Positions 54,098 to 62,683 of a stretch of 64,000 nucleotides of DNA are shown one piece after another. Made by a program: the position numbers and the translations under genes. The stretch's first letter is position 1. Each line of letters opens with the position of its first letter. The notes beneath the pieces are model-generated. The model saw nothing but the letters and a program-made list of their open reading frames with translations. It ran no database searches and was not told where the DNA came from. Source of the DNA: Bacteroidales bacterium (GTDB lineage: Bacteria; Bacteroidota; Bacteroidia; Bacteroidales; WCHB1-69); contig JAFXTS010000003.1 of NCBI GenBank assembly GCA_017535665.1, forward strand, positions 115,702 through 179,701, in the 5' to 3' direction.

Positions 54098-54397
54098 TTA
54101 CTCGATCTCCAGATAAAAACTCACGGGACGGAATCCGTCGTTGCAGCTGATCATGGCGCTCATGGGGTTGCGCATCCAGCCGTCGTAAAAATTACCTTCA
54201 CCACGGGCTAACGATTCCACAAAACGCTGCATCGTGTGCCACGCCTCATCACACAGTCCTTCAGGCTGTTGGCCGTCAATGGAAATCCAAACCTGTCCCT
54301 CATGCACCTCACAGGCATGTTCAATCGGGTTCTCGTACTTTTCCATCAGGTCGGGATAGACCGTCTGGCGGATGGCGGTAATTTTTACTCTGTTCAA
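54098..54397 (-). CDS. TIGR04076 family small protein
   Basis: A 99-residue protein without a signal peptide. Its layout fits TIGR04076: an N-terminal VKITAIRQTVYPDLMEKY strand-helix, a Cys-containing HACEVHEGQVWIS strand, PEGLCDEAWHTMQRFVESL, and the C-terminal MISCNDGFRPVSFYLEIE with a conserved cysteine before DG-RPV. Function is unknown; the spaced cysteines suggest metal or redox chemistry. It follows trxB on the same strand after a hairpin terminator. Confidence 0.75.
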   Translation of the reverse strand: MNRVKITAIRQTVYPDLMEKYENPIEHACEVHEGQVWISIDGQQPEGLCDEAWHTMQRFVESLARGEGNFYDGWMRNPMSAMISCNDGFRPVSFYLEIE

Positions 54398-54415
54398 GGG
54401 TAACTATTTTATGAA

Positions 54416-54442
54416 AAGAGACTGGTCATACGCCAGTCTCTT
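54416..54442 (-). terminator. Probable terminator after trxB
   Basis: AAGAGACTGG and CCAGTCTCTT form a perfect 10-bp stem with a 7-base loop. On the minus strand it runs into TTTTCAT, a short U-tract. Confidence 0.6.
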
Positions 54443-54463
54443 GTATGTTCTAATATGGTTAAA

Positions 54464-55399
54464 CTATTGCAGCAGAAATCTTTCCGCTTCGAGTGCGGCC
54501 TTGCAGCCCGAGGCGGCTGCGGTGATGGCCTGGCGGAAGTGCGGATCCTGCACGTCGCCGGCGGCGAACACGCCCGGCACATTCGTGGCGGTGCTGTCGG
54601 GCCGTGTGACGATATAGCCCTGCGCATCCAGCTCAATCTGGCCTTTGAACAGTTCGGTGACAGGCTGGTGACCGATGGCCACAAACACGCCATCCACCGG
54701 CAGCACGGTGTTTTCGCCCGTCTTCTTGTTGTTCACCGACAGTCCGGTGACGGCCTTCACAAAGCCTTTCTTCTCGCCCACAATCTCGGTGGGCACGCTG
54801 TCCCACACCACCTCGATGTTGGCGGTGTTGAACACGCGCTGCTGCATCGCCTTGGAGGCGCGGAACTCGTCGCGGCGGTGCACCAGATAGACCTTGTTGC
54901 ACAGTTTGGCGAGGTAGGTGGCCTCCTCGAGGGCGGTGTCGCCGCCGCCGACCACGGCCACGTCGCGGCCACGGAAGAAATTGCCATCGCAGGTGGCGCA
55001 GGCCGACACGCCAAAGCCGCGGTAGGTGCGCTCACTCTCCAGACCGAGCCAGCGGGCGGTGGCGCCCGTCGCAATGATGACCGTGTCGGCCAGAATCTCC
55101 TGCGTGTCTTCCACCAAACAGCGGAAGGGGCGTTTCGAGAAAACCACCTCCGTCACCATGCCGGTGCGTATGTCGGTGCCCATCCGCAGCGCCTGCTCGC
55201 GTATGTCGTTCATGATGTCAGGACCAGACTTGCCGTTGGGGTAGCCCGGGAAGTTCTCCACCTCCGTGGTGATGGTGAGCTGTCCGCCCGGCTGCGGTCC
55301 TTCAATCAGTATGGGTTTCATGTCGGCGCGTGAGGCGTAGATGCCTGCGGTATAGCCCGCCGGTCCGCCGCCAATGATCAAGCATTTTGTTGTTTCCAT
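54464..55399 (-). CDS. trxB: Thioredoxin reductase
   Basis: The 311-residue low-molecular-weight TrxR reduces thioredoxin with NADPH. FAD site IGGGPAGYTAGIYASRAD at the N-terminus, redox pair CATC (residues about 136-139), NADPH site VGGGDTALEEATYLAKL, and the C-terminal FAD segment GVFAAGDVQD are all present. It is preceded by octamer repeats and a 134-base gap to a small gene. Confidence 0.96.
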   Translation of the reverse strand: METTKCLIIGGGPAGYTAGIYASRADMKPILIEGPQPGGQLTITTEVENFPGYPNGKSGPDIMNDIREQALRMGTDIRTGMVTEVVFSKRPFRCLVEDTQEILADTVIIATGATARWLGLESERTYRGFGVSACATCDGNFFRGRDVAVVGGGDTALEEATYLAKLCNKVYLVHRRDEFRASKAMQQRVFNTANIEVVWDSVPTEIVGEKKGFVKAVTGLSVNNKKTGENTVLPVDGVFVAIGHQPVTELFKGQIELDAQGYIVTRPDSTATNVPGVFAAGDVQDPHFRQAITAAASGCKAALEAERFLLQ

Positions 55400-55411
55400 G
55401 TGGGTTGTATG

Positions 55412-55463
55412 TTGATTTGTTGATTCGTTGAATTGTTGATTTGAGGAGTTAAGAAGTTAATTT
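55412..55463. repeat. Two octamer tandem arrays upstream of trxB
   Basis: Bases 55412-55443 are four units of GTTGATTY (one varied to GTTGAATT). After GAGG, 55448-55463 are two units of AGTTAAGA (the second AGTTAATT). It is the same arrangement as at 3154-3219. Confidence 0.8.
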
Positions 55464-55533
55464 AAATATTAATGATGACAGCCGTGAAAAATGGGGCTAA
55501 TCAAACATGAGATTGGAGGAAGATATATTAATT

Positions 55534-55797
55534 TCAAAAATCGATACGATAAGATGCACTGTTATTTCCACTTGCTTTCATTGCAAATGGACCACCGTTT
55601 TTTGAAATTTCAATTTCATGAAAAATTTCATTGTCGGCAAGTACTTGACTTGCAGGGATATGAATGATTTTTCCATCATCGTTCATCACGACTACAGATT
55701 GTCCGTGTAGGGCCTTTTCTTCAAGCATCTGCTTCTCAGCAAGCAGTAGTCCCTTGTCTAATTTATCTTGAAATTCTTTAAATTCCTTCTCAGACAT
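55534..55797 (-). CDS. Small hypothetical protein
   Basis: An 87-residue soluble protein. Residues 1-30 are a charged helix (MSEKEFKEFQDKLDKGLLLA), followed by QSVVVMNDDGKIIHIPASQVL, then a C-terminal stretch ending YRIDF. I recognise no family. The layout (N-terminal helix, then short beta unit) is typical of small bacterial proteins that act as partners, but no toxin or antitoxin partner is beside it. It lies between trxB and the carboxyltransferase gene. Confidence 0.65.
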   Translation of the reverse strand: MSEKEFKEFQDKLDKGLLLAEKQMLEEKALHGQSVVVMNDDGKIIHIPASQVLADNEIFHEIEISKNGGPFAMKASGNNSASYRIDF

Positions 55798-55814
55798 ACG
55801 CTTTATAGATTAAT

Positions 55815-55876
55815 CCCTTCATCCTTTCATCCCATCCTCACATCCTCACATTTTCAATTCTCAATTTTCAATTCTC
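55815..55876. repeat. Low-complexity CATCC/TTTTCAA spacer
   Basis: A run of ATCC and CTCACATCC units changes into TTTTCAATTCTCAA units, like the array at 38345-38418. It lies just after the carboxyltransferase stop codon. Confidence 0.7.
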
Positions 55877-57662
55877 AACTCAAGAAAGCAATCACGTCCC
55901 CCTTCTTCACCTTCTCGCCCTGGCCGACCACCACCTGCAGCAACTTACCATCGTAGAGGGCTCTCACCTCGTCCTGGCCATAGTAGGCCTCCACGTAGCA
56001 TACGAGGTCGCCTTCCTTGTAGGGCGTGCCCTGCGGCGGGTTCATGCCGTCGCCGGTGACGGGCACCTCCCACAGCACGTTGCCGTTGGAGGGGGAGAGG
56101 ATGGCCTTCGCCTCGGGGTGCTGCTTCTGCACGCTGGCAATCAGCTCCTCGCGCACCACCTCGGGCATGCGTATCTCCTTGTAAACGATCTGGATAGGGG
56201 AGGCTTTCTTCTTGGCTTCGAGATCGCGCTCGAAGTTCTTCTTGGCCGCACCGCTCTTGTAGTCGATGTACTGCGTCGGGTGCATGGCGTACTCGAACAG
56301 CTCCTCTTCGTCCTGACCAACATCCCATCCCTGCTCTTCCATCAGCTTGCGGTACTTCGGCAGTTCGTCGGGATAGTTGTCCTGCGGGTTGGAGGTGGAG
56401 AACTCGTAGCCTTTCTCCTTGGCCAGCTCGAGGATTTCGGGGGCAAGGGTGCCCGGCAGAGTGCCGGCCTTGCCGAGAATCATGTCCCACTGCTTCTGGT
56501 CCATTGCGCTGAAACGCGGCTTGCCCTGCGCCATCGACAGGATGTTCATCAGGGCGATGTTCTTGACATACTGGCTGAAAGGAGTCACCAGCGGCGGGTT
56601 GCCCACCTTCGGCCATACGTAAGCCACCTCTTCAAAGAGTTTCACCAACAGTTCGTCTTCAGAGACCTCTTTCTGTCCGCTGGCTTTCAGCGACATGTTG
56701 ATGGCTTTGTGAACGCCCTTGAGGTCGGCCATCATGGAGCCCATCATGCCGCCCGGCAGTCCGCAGCCCACCAGCAAAGAGGTGGAGACGCGGTTCTTGG
56801 CGTCAATCCAATAGCCGAGGAAGTCGTCCATGAACTCTTGCGTGAGACGGCGCACCTCCATATAGGCGTTCATGTTGATTTCGGGCACATCGAAGCCTGC
56901 GTCTTTCAGCATGGCCTGGATGGTGATGACGTCGGGGTGTACCATGCCCCATGACAGCGGCTCCACGGCCACATCGATGATGTCAGCCCCCGCCTTGCAC
57001 ACCTCCAGCGTGGAGGCGACGGAGAAGCCGGGACCGGTATGTCCATGGTACTGCACGAGGATGTGTGGGTATTTCTCTTTGATGGATTTCACGAGGCGGC
57101 CGAGGGTGGCGGGACGGCCCACACCGGCCATATCTTTCAGGGCAATCTCATCGCAGCCGAACTCCACCACCTTGTCCACCACGCCCATGTAGTACTCCAC
57201 GGTGTGGATGTCGGAGTGGGTGATGCTGAGGGCGACCTGCGAAATCATGCCGGCCTCTTTGGCAAACTTGACAGAGTTTTCGAGGTTGCGCGGGTCGTTC
57301 AAACCGCAGAACGAACGGGCAATGTCCACGCCCTGCGCTTTCTTCACCTTGAACATCAGCTGGCGCACGTCGGCGGGCACGGGGTCCATACGCAGACCGT
57401 TGAGGGCGCGTTCCAGCATCTGACACTGGATGCCGGCCTCCCGCAAAGGCTTGGTCCATGCGCGGACGGCCTTGTTGGGGTTCTCGCCGTAAAGGAGGTT
57501 CACTTGTTCGAAAGCACCGCCGTTGGTCTCCACGCGGGCGAAGCAACCGCAATCCACAATGGCAGGAGCGACTCTTACCAGCTGGTCAACGCGGGGCTGG
57601 TATTTTCCGGATGATTGCCACATGTCACGATAGACGAGGCAGAATTTGACTTGTTTCTTCAT
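55875..57662 (-). CDS. Carboxyltransferase subunit (oxaloacetate decarboxylase alpha / pyruvate carboxylase B type) with a biotinyl-like domain lacking lysine
   Basis: A 595-residue protein. Residues about 1-300 are the HMGL-like TIM barrel (LVYRDMWQSSGKYQP, KDMAGVGRP with the catalytic Lys, YHGHTGPG metal ligands). About 310-470 are the conserved carboxylase domain. The last 75 residues have a biotinyl/lipoyl-like fold (LVCYVEAYYGQDEVRALYDG, then KVKKGDVIAFLS). The place where biotin-bearing proteins have AMKM reads AYYG, so there is no attachment lysine. The reaction is presumably carboxyl transfer to or from biotin on a separate carrier protein. Confidence 0.85.
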   Translation of the reverse strand: MKKQVKFCLVYRDMWQSSGKYQPRVDQLVRVAPAIVDCGCFARVETNGGAFEQVNLLYGENPNKAVRAWTKPLREAGIQCQMLERALNGLRMDPVPADVRQLMFKVKKAQGVDIARSFCGLNDPRNLENSVKFAKEAGMISQVALSITHSDIHTVEYYMGVVDKVVEFGCDEIALKDMAGVGRPATLGRLVKSIKEKYPHILVQYHGHTGPGFSVASTLEVCKAGADIIDVAVEPLSWGMVHPDVITIQAMLKDAGFDVPEINMNAYMEVRRLTQEFMDDFLGYWIDAKNRVSTSLLVGCGLPGGMMGSMMADLKGVHKAINMSLKASGQKEVSEDELLVKLFEEVAYVWPKVGNPPLVTPFSQYVKNIALMNILSMAQGKPRFSAMDQKQWDMILGKAGTLPGTLAPEILELAKEKGYEFSTSNPQDNYPDELPKYRKLMEEQGWDVGQDEEELFEYAMHPTQYIDYKSGAAKKNFERDLEAKKKASPIQIVYKEIRMPEVVREELIASVQKQHPEAKAILSPSNGNVLWEVPVTGDGMNPPQGTPYKEGDLVCYVEAYYGQDEVRALYDGKLLQVVVGQGEKVKKGDVIAFLS

Positions 57663-57698
57663 GATAGAGTATATTGTTTAATTTATTTCAGGATTGAA

Positions 57699-59237
57699 TT
57701 ATTTGAAAAACCTTAAAATGTCGAGTCCGTTGGCATAGATGAGCAGGGCGATGAGCAGTATGAACCCCACTGTGTTGGCATAGCCGATGAACTTGTCGCT
57801 CGGTTTGCGCCGTGTGATCATCTCCACCAAAATAAAGAGGATATAGCCGCCGTCGAGCATCGGGATGGGCAAGAAGTTCATGAAGGCAAGGATGACCGCG
57901 ATAAAGGCTGTCACACTCCAGAAAGCCTGCCAATTCCACGCTTTGGGGAAGATGCTGCCAATGGTGCCGAAGCCGCCAATCTGCGTGGCACCCTCCTTGG
58001 TGAAGATGAGTTTGAACTGCTTCACATAGTCGCCCAATGTGCTGAAACCCTTTGAGATACCCGCCGGTATCGACTGCCAGAAGCCATAGTCCACGTGCTT
58101 GTGGCCTAACAGTTTAGCAGGCGCTTTGGGGAAAACCATCATCTTGCCATCTTCATTCAACTTCACAACTGTGGTGTCTTTTTCCCCATTCCGTGAATAG
58201 ACGATGCTCACCAATGATGAGGGGTGGTTGTTGAAGTATTTCTGATAGCTATAGAAAGAGAACATACGTTTGCCGTCCACCGCTACCAGACTGTCTCCCT
58301 TTTGGAGACCGGCACTTGCCGCTGGCGAATCCGATGGCACAGAATCGAGGATAAAAGGCATCTCAAACTGGCAGAAGTACTGCTCCGATTTATCAGCGCC
58401 GAGCAGCGTCTTTGCAAAATCTTGATTGAGATAAACGGTGGTCTTTTCGTAGATGGTTTTTACAACGCTGTAGGTGCTGTCTTCATTGATGGCGATGGAG
58501 TCCACCGGGCGTTCGACCACCACGCGCTGGGCACCATTGATGAGTACCGCGCCAACGAGGTCGCCTTGCCGTTCGGGCTTCACACCATCTACCGTGATAA
58601 TCTTGTCGCCATTCTGGAATCCTGCCTGCTGCGCCACCTCTGAAAAATGCATCCCATAACGGGCATTCTCCACCGGGATATAATCTTCACCCCACGTGAA
58701 GAGAATGACTACGTACAGAATCAAAGCGGTGATGAAGTTCACCAGCACTCCACCGAGGATGATGAAGAAACGCTGCCACGCGGGCTTCGAACGGAACTCC
58801 CACGGCTGTGGCTCTGATGAGAGTTCAGAGGCCTTGGTGTTCTCATCCACCATGCCGTTGATGCTGCAATAGCCGCCCAACGGCAGCCAGCCGATGCCCC
58901 ATTCCGTATTTTCGGGGTATTTGCGCCAGTCGTCATCCGCCAACTTGTCGGTGTCGATGCGCACCATCTTCTTTTTGCCCTTCTCGTCCAAAACAGGCTT
59001 GCCCTCCGCATCCAACTCTTCCTCCATATCGTCAAGGTTGCGCGCAAAAAATTTGAAATGCCATTTCCCATTGAACTTCTTGCATTTGAAAATAGAGAAG
59101 TAGGGATTGAAGAACATGTAGAATTTGTCCACGCGGGTGTGGAAAATGCGAGCAAACGTGTAGTGTCCCAGCTCATGAGTGATGACCAGAAAACTGATGC
59201 AGGCAATAAGTCCTAAAATCTGAATGAGTACTCCCAT
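57699..59237 (-). CDS. rseP: Site-2 intramembrane metalloprotease RseP
   Basis: A 512-residue M50 protease that cleaves membrane-spanning anti-sigma factors and remnant signal peptides. Zinc motif is HELGH in TM1 (ISFLVITHELGHYTFARIF) and the third ligand lies in NFLPIPMLDGGYILFILVEM. A central tandem PDZ region follows (QAGFQNGDKIITVDGVKPERQ and SAGLQKGDSLVAVDGKR). It starts 6 bases after dxr and is followed 36 bases later by the carboxyltransferase gene. The dxr-rseP pairing is common in Bacteroidetes. Confidence 0.95.
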   Translation of the reverse strand: MGVLIQILGLIACISFLVITHELGHYTFARIFHTRVDKFYMFFNPYFSIFKCKKFNGKWHFKFFARNLDDMEEELDAEGKPVLDEKGKKKMVRIDTDKLADDDWRKYPENTEWGIGWLPLGGYCSINGMVDENTKASELSSEPQPWEFRSKPAWQRFFIILGGVLVNFITALILYVVILFTWGEDYIPVENARYGMHFSEVAQQAGFQNGDKIITVDGVKPERQGDLVGAVLINGAQRVVVERPVDSIAINEDSTYSVVKTIYEKTTVYLNQDFAKTLLGADKSEQYFCQFEMPFILDSVPSDSPAASAGLQKGDSLVAVDGKRMFSFYSYQKYFNNHPSSLVSIVYSRNGEKDTTVVKLNEDGKMMVFPKAPAKLLGHKHVDYGFWQSIPAGISKGFSTLGDYVKQFKLIFTKEGATQIGGFGTIGSIFPKAWNWQAFWSVTAFIAVILAFMNFLPIPMLDGGYILFILVEMITRRKPSDKFIGYANTVGFILLIALLIYANGLDILRFFK

Positions 59238-59243
59238 AAAATG

Positions 59244-60404
59244 TTATTGTCTAAAGGTGTGTGAAATATATTCTTTGGTTTCTTTGTCAATAGTAAGGTA
59301 CTCCTCAACGGAAGAGGGCGTACAGAAGGTGGCGTGAGCGAGCGATGCTTCGATGATCTTGGGGATGTCGTAAAAGCCAATGCGGTCGTGCAGGAACATC
59401 CTGACGGCGGCCTCGTTGGCGGCGTTGAGCACACACGGCATGCAACCGCCCTGTCGTGACGCACTGTATGCCAACGTCAGACACGGGAAAGTGTCCATGT
59501 CGGGCTCCTCGAAGGTAAGGGTGGAGTGATGGAGAAAGTCGAGGCGCGGGAAGTTGCTGGGCTTGCGGTCGGGGTAGGTGAGGGCATACTGGATGGGCAG
59601 CTTCATGTCGGGAAGTCCCAGCTGCGCCTTCACTGAACCGTCCTCAAACTCCACCAGCGAGTGGATGATCGACTGCGGATGCACCACCACCTCGATTTTG
59701 TCGAGCGGCACACCGAACAGCCATTCCGCCTCAATCACCTCCAACCCTTTGTTCATCAGCGTGGCACTGTCGATGGTGATCTTGTCGCCCATCTTCCAGT
59801 TCGGGTGCTGGAGCGCCTGCTCGCGCGTAACGTGCTGTAATTCTGCTCTCTTCTTGCCCCGGAACGGGCCGCCCGATGCGGTGATGATGAGACGGGAGAT
59901 GGGATTGTGGAACTCACCAGCCAAGGATTGGAAAATGGCAGAATGCTCAGAATCAACAGGATAGATGTTGACACCGTTTTCACAGGCGGTGCGCGTCATC
60001 AGCTCACCTGCCACCACCAAAGTCTCCTTGTTGGCCAGCGCAATCTGCTTGCCGCTCTCGATGGCCTTGTAGCTGGGGGCCAGTCCCGCCACGCCGACAA
60101 TCGCCGACAGAACCATGTCCACACAATCCATCTGCACCACATCGCACAGCGCCTTCTCGCCGGCATACACCTTGATGTCATCGTCCCACAAGGCACTTTT
60201 CACATGCTCCAGCTGCTCCTCCTGACCAATGACCACCACGTTGGGCTGAAACTGCTTGGCCTGCTGGATGAGCAAGTCGGCCTGCGAATAGGCAGAAAGT
60301 ACCTCAACCTGAAGCATTTCCGGAAATTGCGACACAACCTCTAACGCCTGCGTTCCGATGGAACCAGTCGAACCCAAAATTGCAATGCGCTTCTTCTCAA
60401 TCAC
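59244..60404 (-). CDS. dxr: 1-deoxy-D-xylulose 5-phosphate reductoisomerase
   Basis: The 386-residue enzyme of the MEP isoprenoid pathway converts DXP to MEP with NADPH. It has ILGSTGSIGTQALEVV (NADPH loop), ALANKETLVVAGELM, the metal-binding DSEHSAIFQ, SGGPFRGKK, and the C-terminal NAANEAAVRMFLHDRIGF. Start and length are typical. It is first in dxr-rseP with its own promoter. Confidence 0.97.
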   Translation of the reverse strand: MIEKKRIAILGSTGSIGTQALEVVSQFPEMLQVEVLSAYSQADLLIQQAKQFQPNVVVIGQEEQLEHVKSALWDDDIKVYAGEKALCDVVQMDCVDMVLSAIVGVAGLAPSYKAIESGKQIALANKETLVVAGELMTRTACENGVNIYPVDSEHSAIFQSLAGEFHNPISRLIITASGGPFRGKKRAELQHVTREQALQHPNWKMGDKITIDSATLMNKGLEVIEAEWLFGVPLDKIEVVVHPQSIIHSLVEFEDGSVKAQLGLPDMKLPIQYALTYPDRKPSNFPRLDFLHHSTLTFEEPDMDTFPCLTLAYSASRQGGCMPCVLNAANEAAVRMFLHDRIGFYDIPKIIEASLAHATFCTPSSVEEYLTIDKETKEYISHTFRQ

Positions 60405-60442
60405 TTTTTGTAAAAAGAGTTAATGGCTTAAAAAACAGAGCG

Positions 60443-60450
60443 CAAAATTA
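60443..60450 (-). promoter_or_regulatory. -7 promoter box for dxr-rseP
   Basis: Minus-strand TAATTTTG matches TAnnTTTG, 39 bases before the dxr ATG. Confidence 0.65.
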
Positions 60451-60455
60451 CAATT

Positions 60456-61652
60456 TTATTTTTGATTTTTGGGGTCAGAAATGAAATATTTTTGAAACTG
60501 CGGATAGGATTTTTTCACACAATCAATGTCGGTCACCACAATAGGGAAATGGAGTGACAGCAACGCCGCCGCCATCGCCATCCGATGGTCGTTTTGTGGA
60601 TCGAAAGTGATTGGTTTTGAATTGGTTATGAATGATGTTCCGTCAACCGTCAGCGTTTCATCGTCCTGCCGTTGAAGAGGACAGAAATGGGAGAGCAGCT
60701 CGCACAGCAAATCCATACGGCGCGACTCCTTCCGGTTGAGGTTGCCCAATCCGGTCAGAGTGACCATTCGTTGACAGAGCACGGCGGTCACGGCCATCAC
60801 GGGAGCGAGGTCGGGATGGTTGTATAGATGGAAAGTGTTGTTTTCTATGGGGTTACAATCTATGGTAACACGACTGATTTTTACGCCTTCTGTGGTTTGT
60901 TCAGAGCGGATGCCAAAGCCCCGGAACCACTCCGCCACTACGGCATCCCCTTGAAGGGTGTCGAGGTGTAAATCTTTGAGTGTCAGCGTGTCGATAGCGG
61001 TGTTGGCGGCCAAAAAAGCGTACCAGAAGGCGGCGGTGCTCCAGTCGGCTTCGCGCCTAACGGGAAGGCCCTGCCGGCGCGCTTCCACCATCCGGCGTGT
61101 CAGTTCCCAGTAAGGTGCGGAGGGCGGGGGAGTGGGCACCACGGTCAGCTCCTGCAGCCCGAGACGGTCGCCCACCAGCAGCAGGGCGCTGGCCAACTGG
61201 CTGCTCTGCGAACAGTCGATGGTGAGGGCGCGGGCGTGCACCTCCTTGCCACGGATTTTCCACCCCTCCGCGCAAGGCTCGATGTCGGCGCCTGCACTTT
61301 TCAAGGCGTTCACTAACGGCAGAATCGGTCTTTCCAGCAGTCGTTTCGTGCCGGTGAGCAGCCACTTACCCAGGGTGACCGCCGCCACCGCCATCAGAAA
61401 ACGATAGCCGGCACCACAATCTTTTACATCAATCTTAATAAAATCATTATCAATATTTTGAAAAGATTTATTAAAGTTTTGCTTGATGAACAATAAAGCG
61501 CGATACACCACCCACACATCCTCCGAATCGTCGGCATTGGGTGTCGACAAAACCTCGCCATAAAGAGCCTCCAGCACCAGCTGACGAATCAGGATGCTTT
61601 TCGAGCTGTTGAGGAGGAGGATCTCGCCGTTTTGGATGGAGGTAGTGGGCAT
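60456..61652 (-). CDS. aroA: 3-phosphoshikimate 1-carboxyvinyltransferase (EPSP synthase)
   Basis: A 398-residue enzyme of the shikimate pathway that joins PEP to shikimate 3-phosphate. Recognisable elements are LNSSKSILIRQLVLEAL (the SKS-type substrate loop), DCGAGYRFLMAVAAV (GNAGT region, diverged), DCSQSSQLASALLL (the conserved SSQ), LNRKESRRMDLL, and FDPQNDHRMAMAAALL. The GNAGT loop is altered to DCGAG, as in other Bacteroidetes-type sequences I recall. It begins 3 bases after the upstream barrel-protein stop. Confidence 0.93.
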   Translation of the reverse strand: MPTTSIQNGEILLLNSSKSILIRQLVLEALYGEVLSTPNADDSEDVWVVYRALLFIKQNFNKSFQNIDNDFIKIDVKDCGAGYRFLMAVAAVTLGKWLLTGTKRLLERPILPLVNALKSAGADIEPCAEGWKIRGKEVHARALTIDCSQSSQLASALLLVGDRLGLQELTVVPTPPPSAPYWELTRRMVEARRQGLPVRREADWSTAAFWYAFLAANTAIDTLTLKDLHLDTLQGDAVVAEWFRGFGIRSEQTTEGVKISRVTIDCNPIENNTFHLYNHPDLAPVMAVTAVLCQRMVTLTGLGNLNRKESRRMDLLCELLSHFCPLQRQDDETLTVDGTSFITNSKPITFDPQNDHRMAMAAALLSLHFPIVVTDIDCVKKSYPQFQKYFISDPKNQK

Positions 61653-61655
61653 GGG

Positions 61656-62192
61656 TTAGAATTCGTATCCGATTTTAAATAGAATGCCATTGCTGAATTT
61701 CGCTTCTTTCTGATAATGCTTCTCGACAGTCTGTCCAAAATAATTGGCACTCAACACAAAAGAGTGTCGTCTTCCGCCCACTCTCATTCCGATGCCCGCA
61801 TCAAAAAAGAAAAGATCCTTCAGAAAGGCATAGCCCACATCTGCATTCCAGTAGGGCACGCATTTCCGCGATTCTTGACTCATGATGCTGCCTCGCGCAT
61901 TGAGGAACAGCGGAAGGCTTGCCGCTTGTCGCTTGTACGGCGATTGATTGACGTAGTCGCCATACTCTTGCGATGCAAGAATGCCGAAACCGACTCCTAT
62001 TCGGATATATTCGGAAAAGCGGTAGCCATTAGTGAAACTCAGTCCCACGACGCCGTTCGACACCTTTGGAGGGTACCAAAATCCGGCAGTATGCACTTCT
62101 GCCGCACACCACCATCCGTTGTCGGGCTTGGTTTGCGCATTAATCAGAGTAAAACATCCGACAAAAGCAATCAGGAGCAATGTTTTTTTCAT
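61656..62192 (-). CDS. Probable outer-membrane beta-barrel protein
   Basis: A 178-residue protein. The start at 62192 gives a clean signal peptide (MKKTLLLIAFVGCFTLINAQ); the longer frame to 62378 crosses hairpin DNA and is rejected. The body alternates hydrophobic and polar residues (VGLSFTNGYRFSEYIRIGVGFG, WNADVGYAFLKDLFFFDAGI) and ends with an aromatic terminal residue (KIGYEF), as barrel proteins do for assembly. About eight strands are likely. Function is unknown. It forms a two-gene unit with aroA. Confidence 0.8.
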   Translation of the reverse strand: MKKTLLLIAFVGCFTLINAQTKPDNGWWCAAEVHTAGFWYPPKVSNGVVGLSFTNGYRFSEYIRIGVGFGILASQEYGDYVNQSPYKRQAASLPLFLNARGSIMSQESRKCVPYWNADVGYAFLKDLFFFDAGIGMRVGGRRHSFVLSANYFGQTVEKHYQKEAKFSNGILFKIGYEF

Positions 62193-62220
62193 TTTGAATG
62201 GGGCTTTGATTACGATGGTG

Positions 62221-62228
62221 CAAAAGTA
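62221..62228 (-). promoter_or_regulatory. -7 promoter box for the barrel protein-aroA unit
   Basis: Minus-strand TACTTTTG matches TAnnTTTG, 29 bases before the ATG at 62192. Confidence 0.6.
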
Positions 62229-62337
62229 CAATTTTTTTCTGATTATCAAGGGAGGCCTCAAAGCAGATGCAATTTGGGGGAGGGTCCGCCTCCCTGAAGT
62301 CGGCGGAATGGTGCGGGGAACGATGTGAGAAATGGGT

Positions 62338-62594
62338 GTGGAGGGGGAGTGGCGGCTTTGCCGCCACTCCCCCTCCACCTTGTATGTCAGTTGGTTGTCA
62401 CCACCATTCCGCTACGAGCGCAGCGAGTAGCGGAATCCCCTGCCGCTTGCGATGGTCGTTCACCCCGAAGGGGTGATATTTGGATTTACAAGGCGGCCAG
62501 AGATGCGGGGCTGTCCCGTTCTGTCGAGACTGTAACAAACATCCGCACCCCGTTAGGGGTGCAGGGATGGTAGGCGGGCATGCAAATGCCCGCC
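62338..62594. repeat. Array of five hairpins in a GC-rich intergenic region
   Basis: In order: an 18-bp stem with TTT loop (62339-62377), TTCCGCTAC/GTAGCGGAA (62407-62435), TCACCCC/GGGGTGA with loop GAA (62460-62476), GCACCCC/GGGGTGC with loop GTTA (62545-62562), and GGCGGGCAT/ATGCCCGCC with loop GCAA (62573-62594). None ends in a T-tract. I see no gene in 62229-62683. It resembles the style, not the sequence, of the dispersed repeat at 22.5, 23.0 and 31.5 kb. Confidence 0.75.
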
Positions 62595-62683
62595 GAGGGC
62601 GATGTTTGAGCGGAAAGCGTGCCCGGTCGCCCTATAGACAATTTTTATTGTTTTTTAGGTAACCGCAATGTATATAAAGAATC

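Noticed and set aside
62338..62594. CRISPR array
   Set aside because: The hairpins differ in sequence and spacing, with no repeated unit or spacers and no cas genes.
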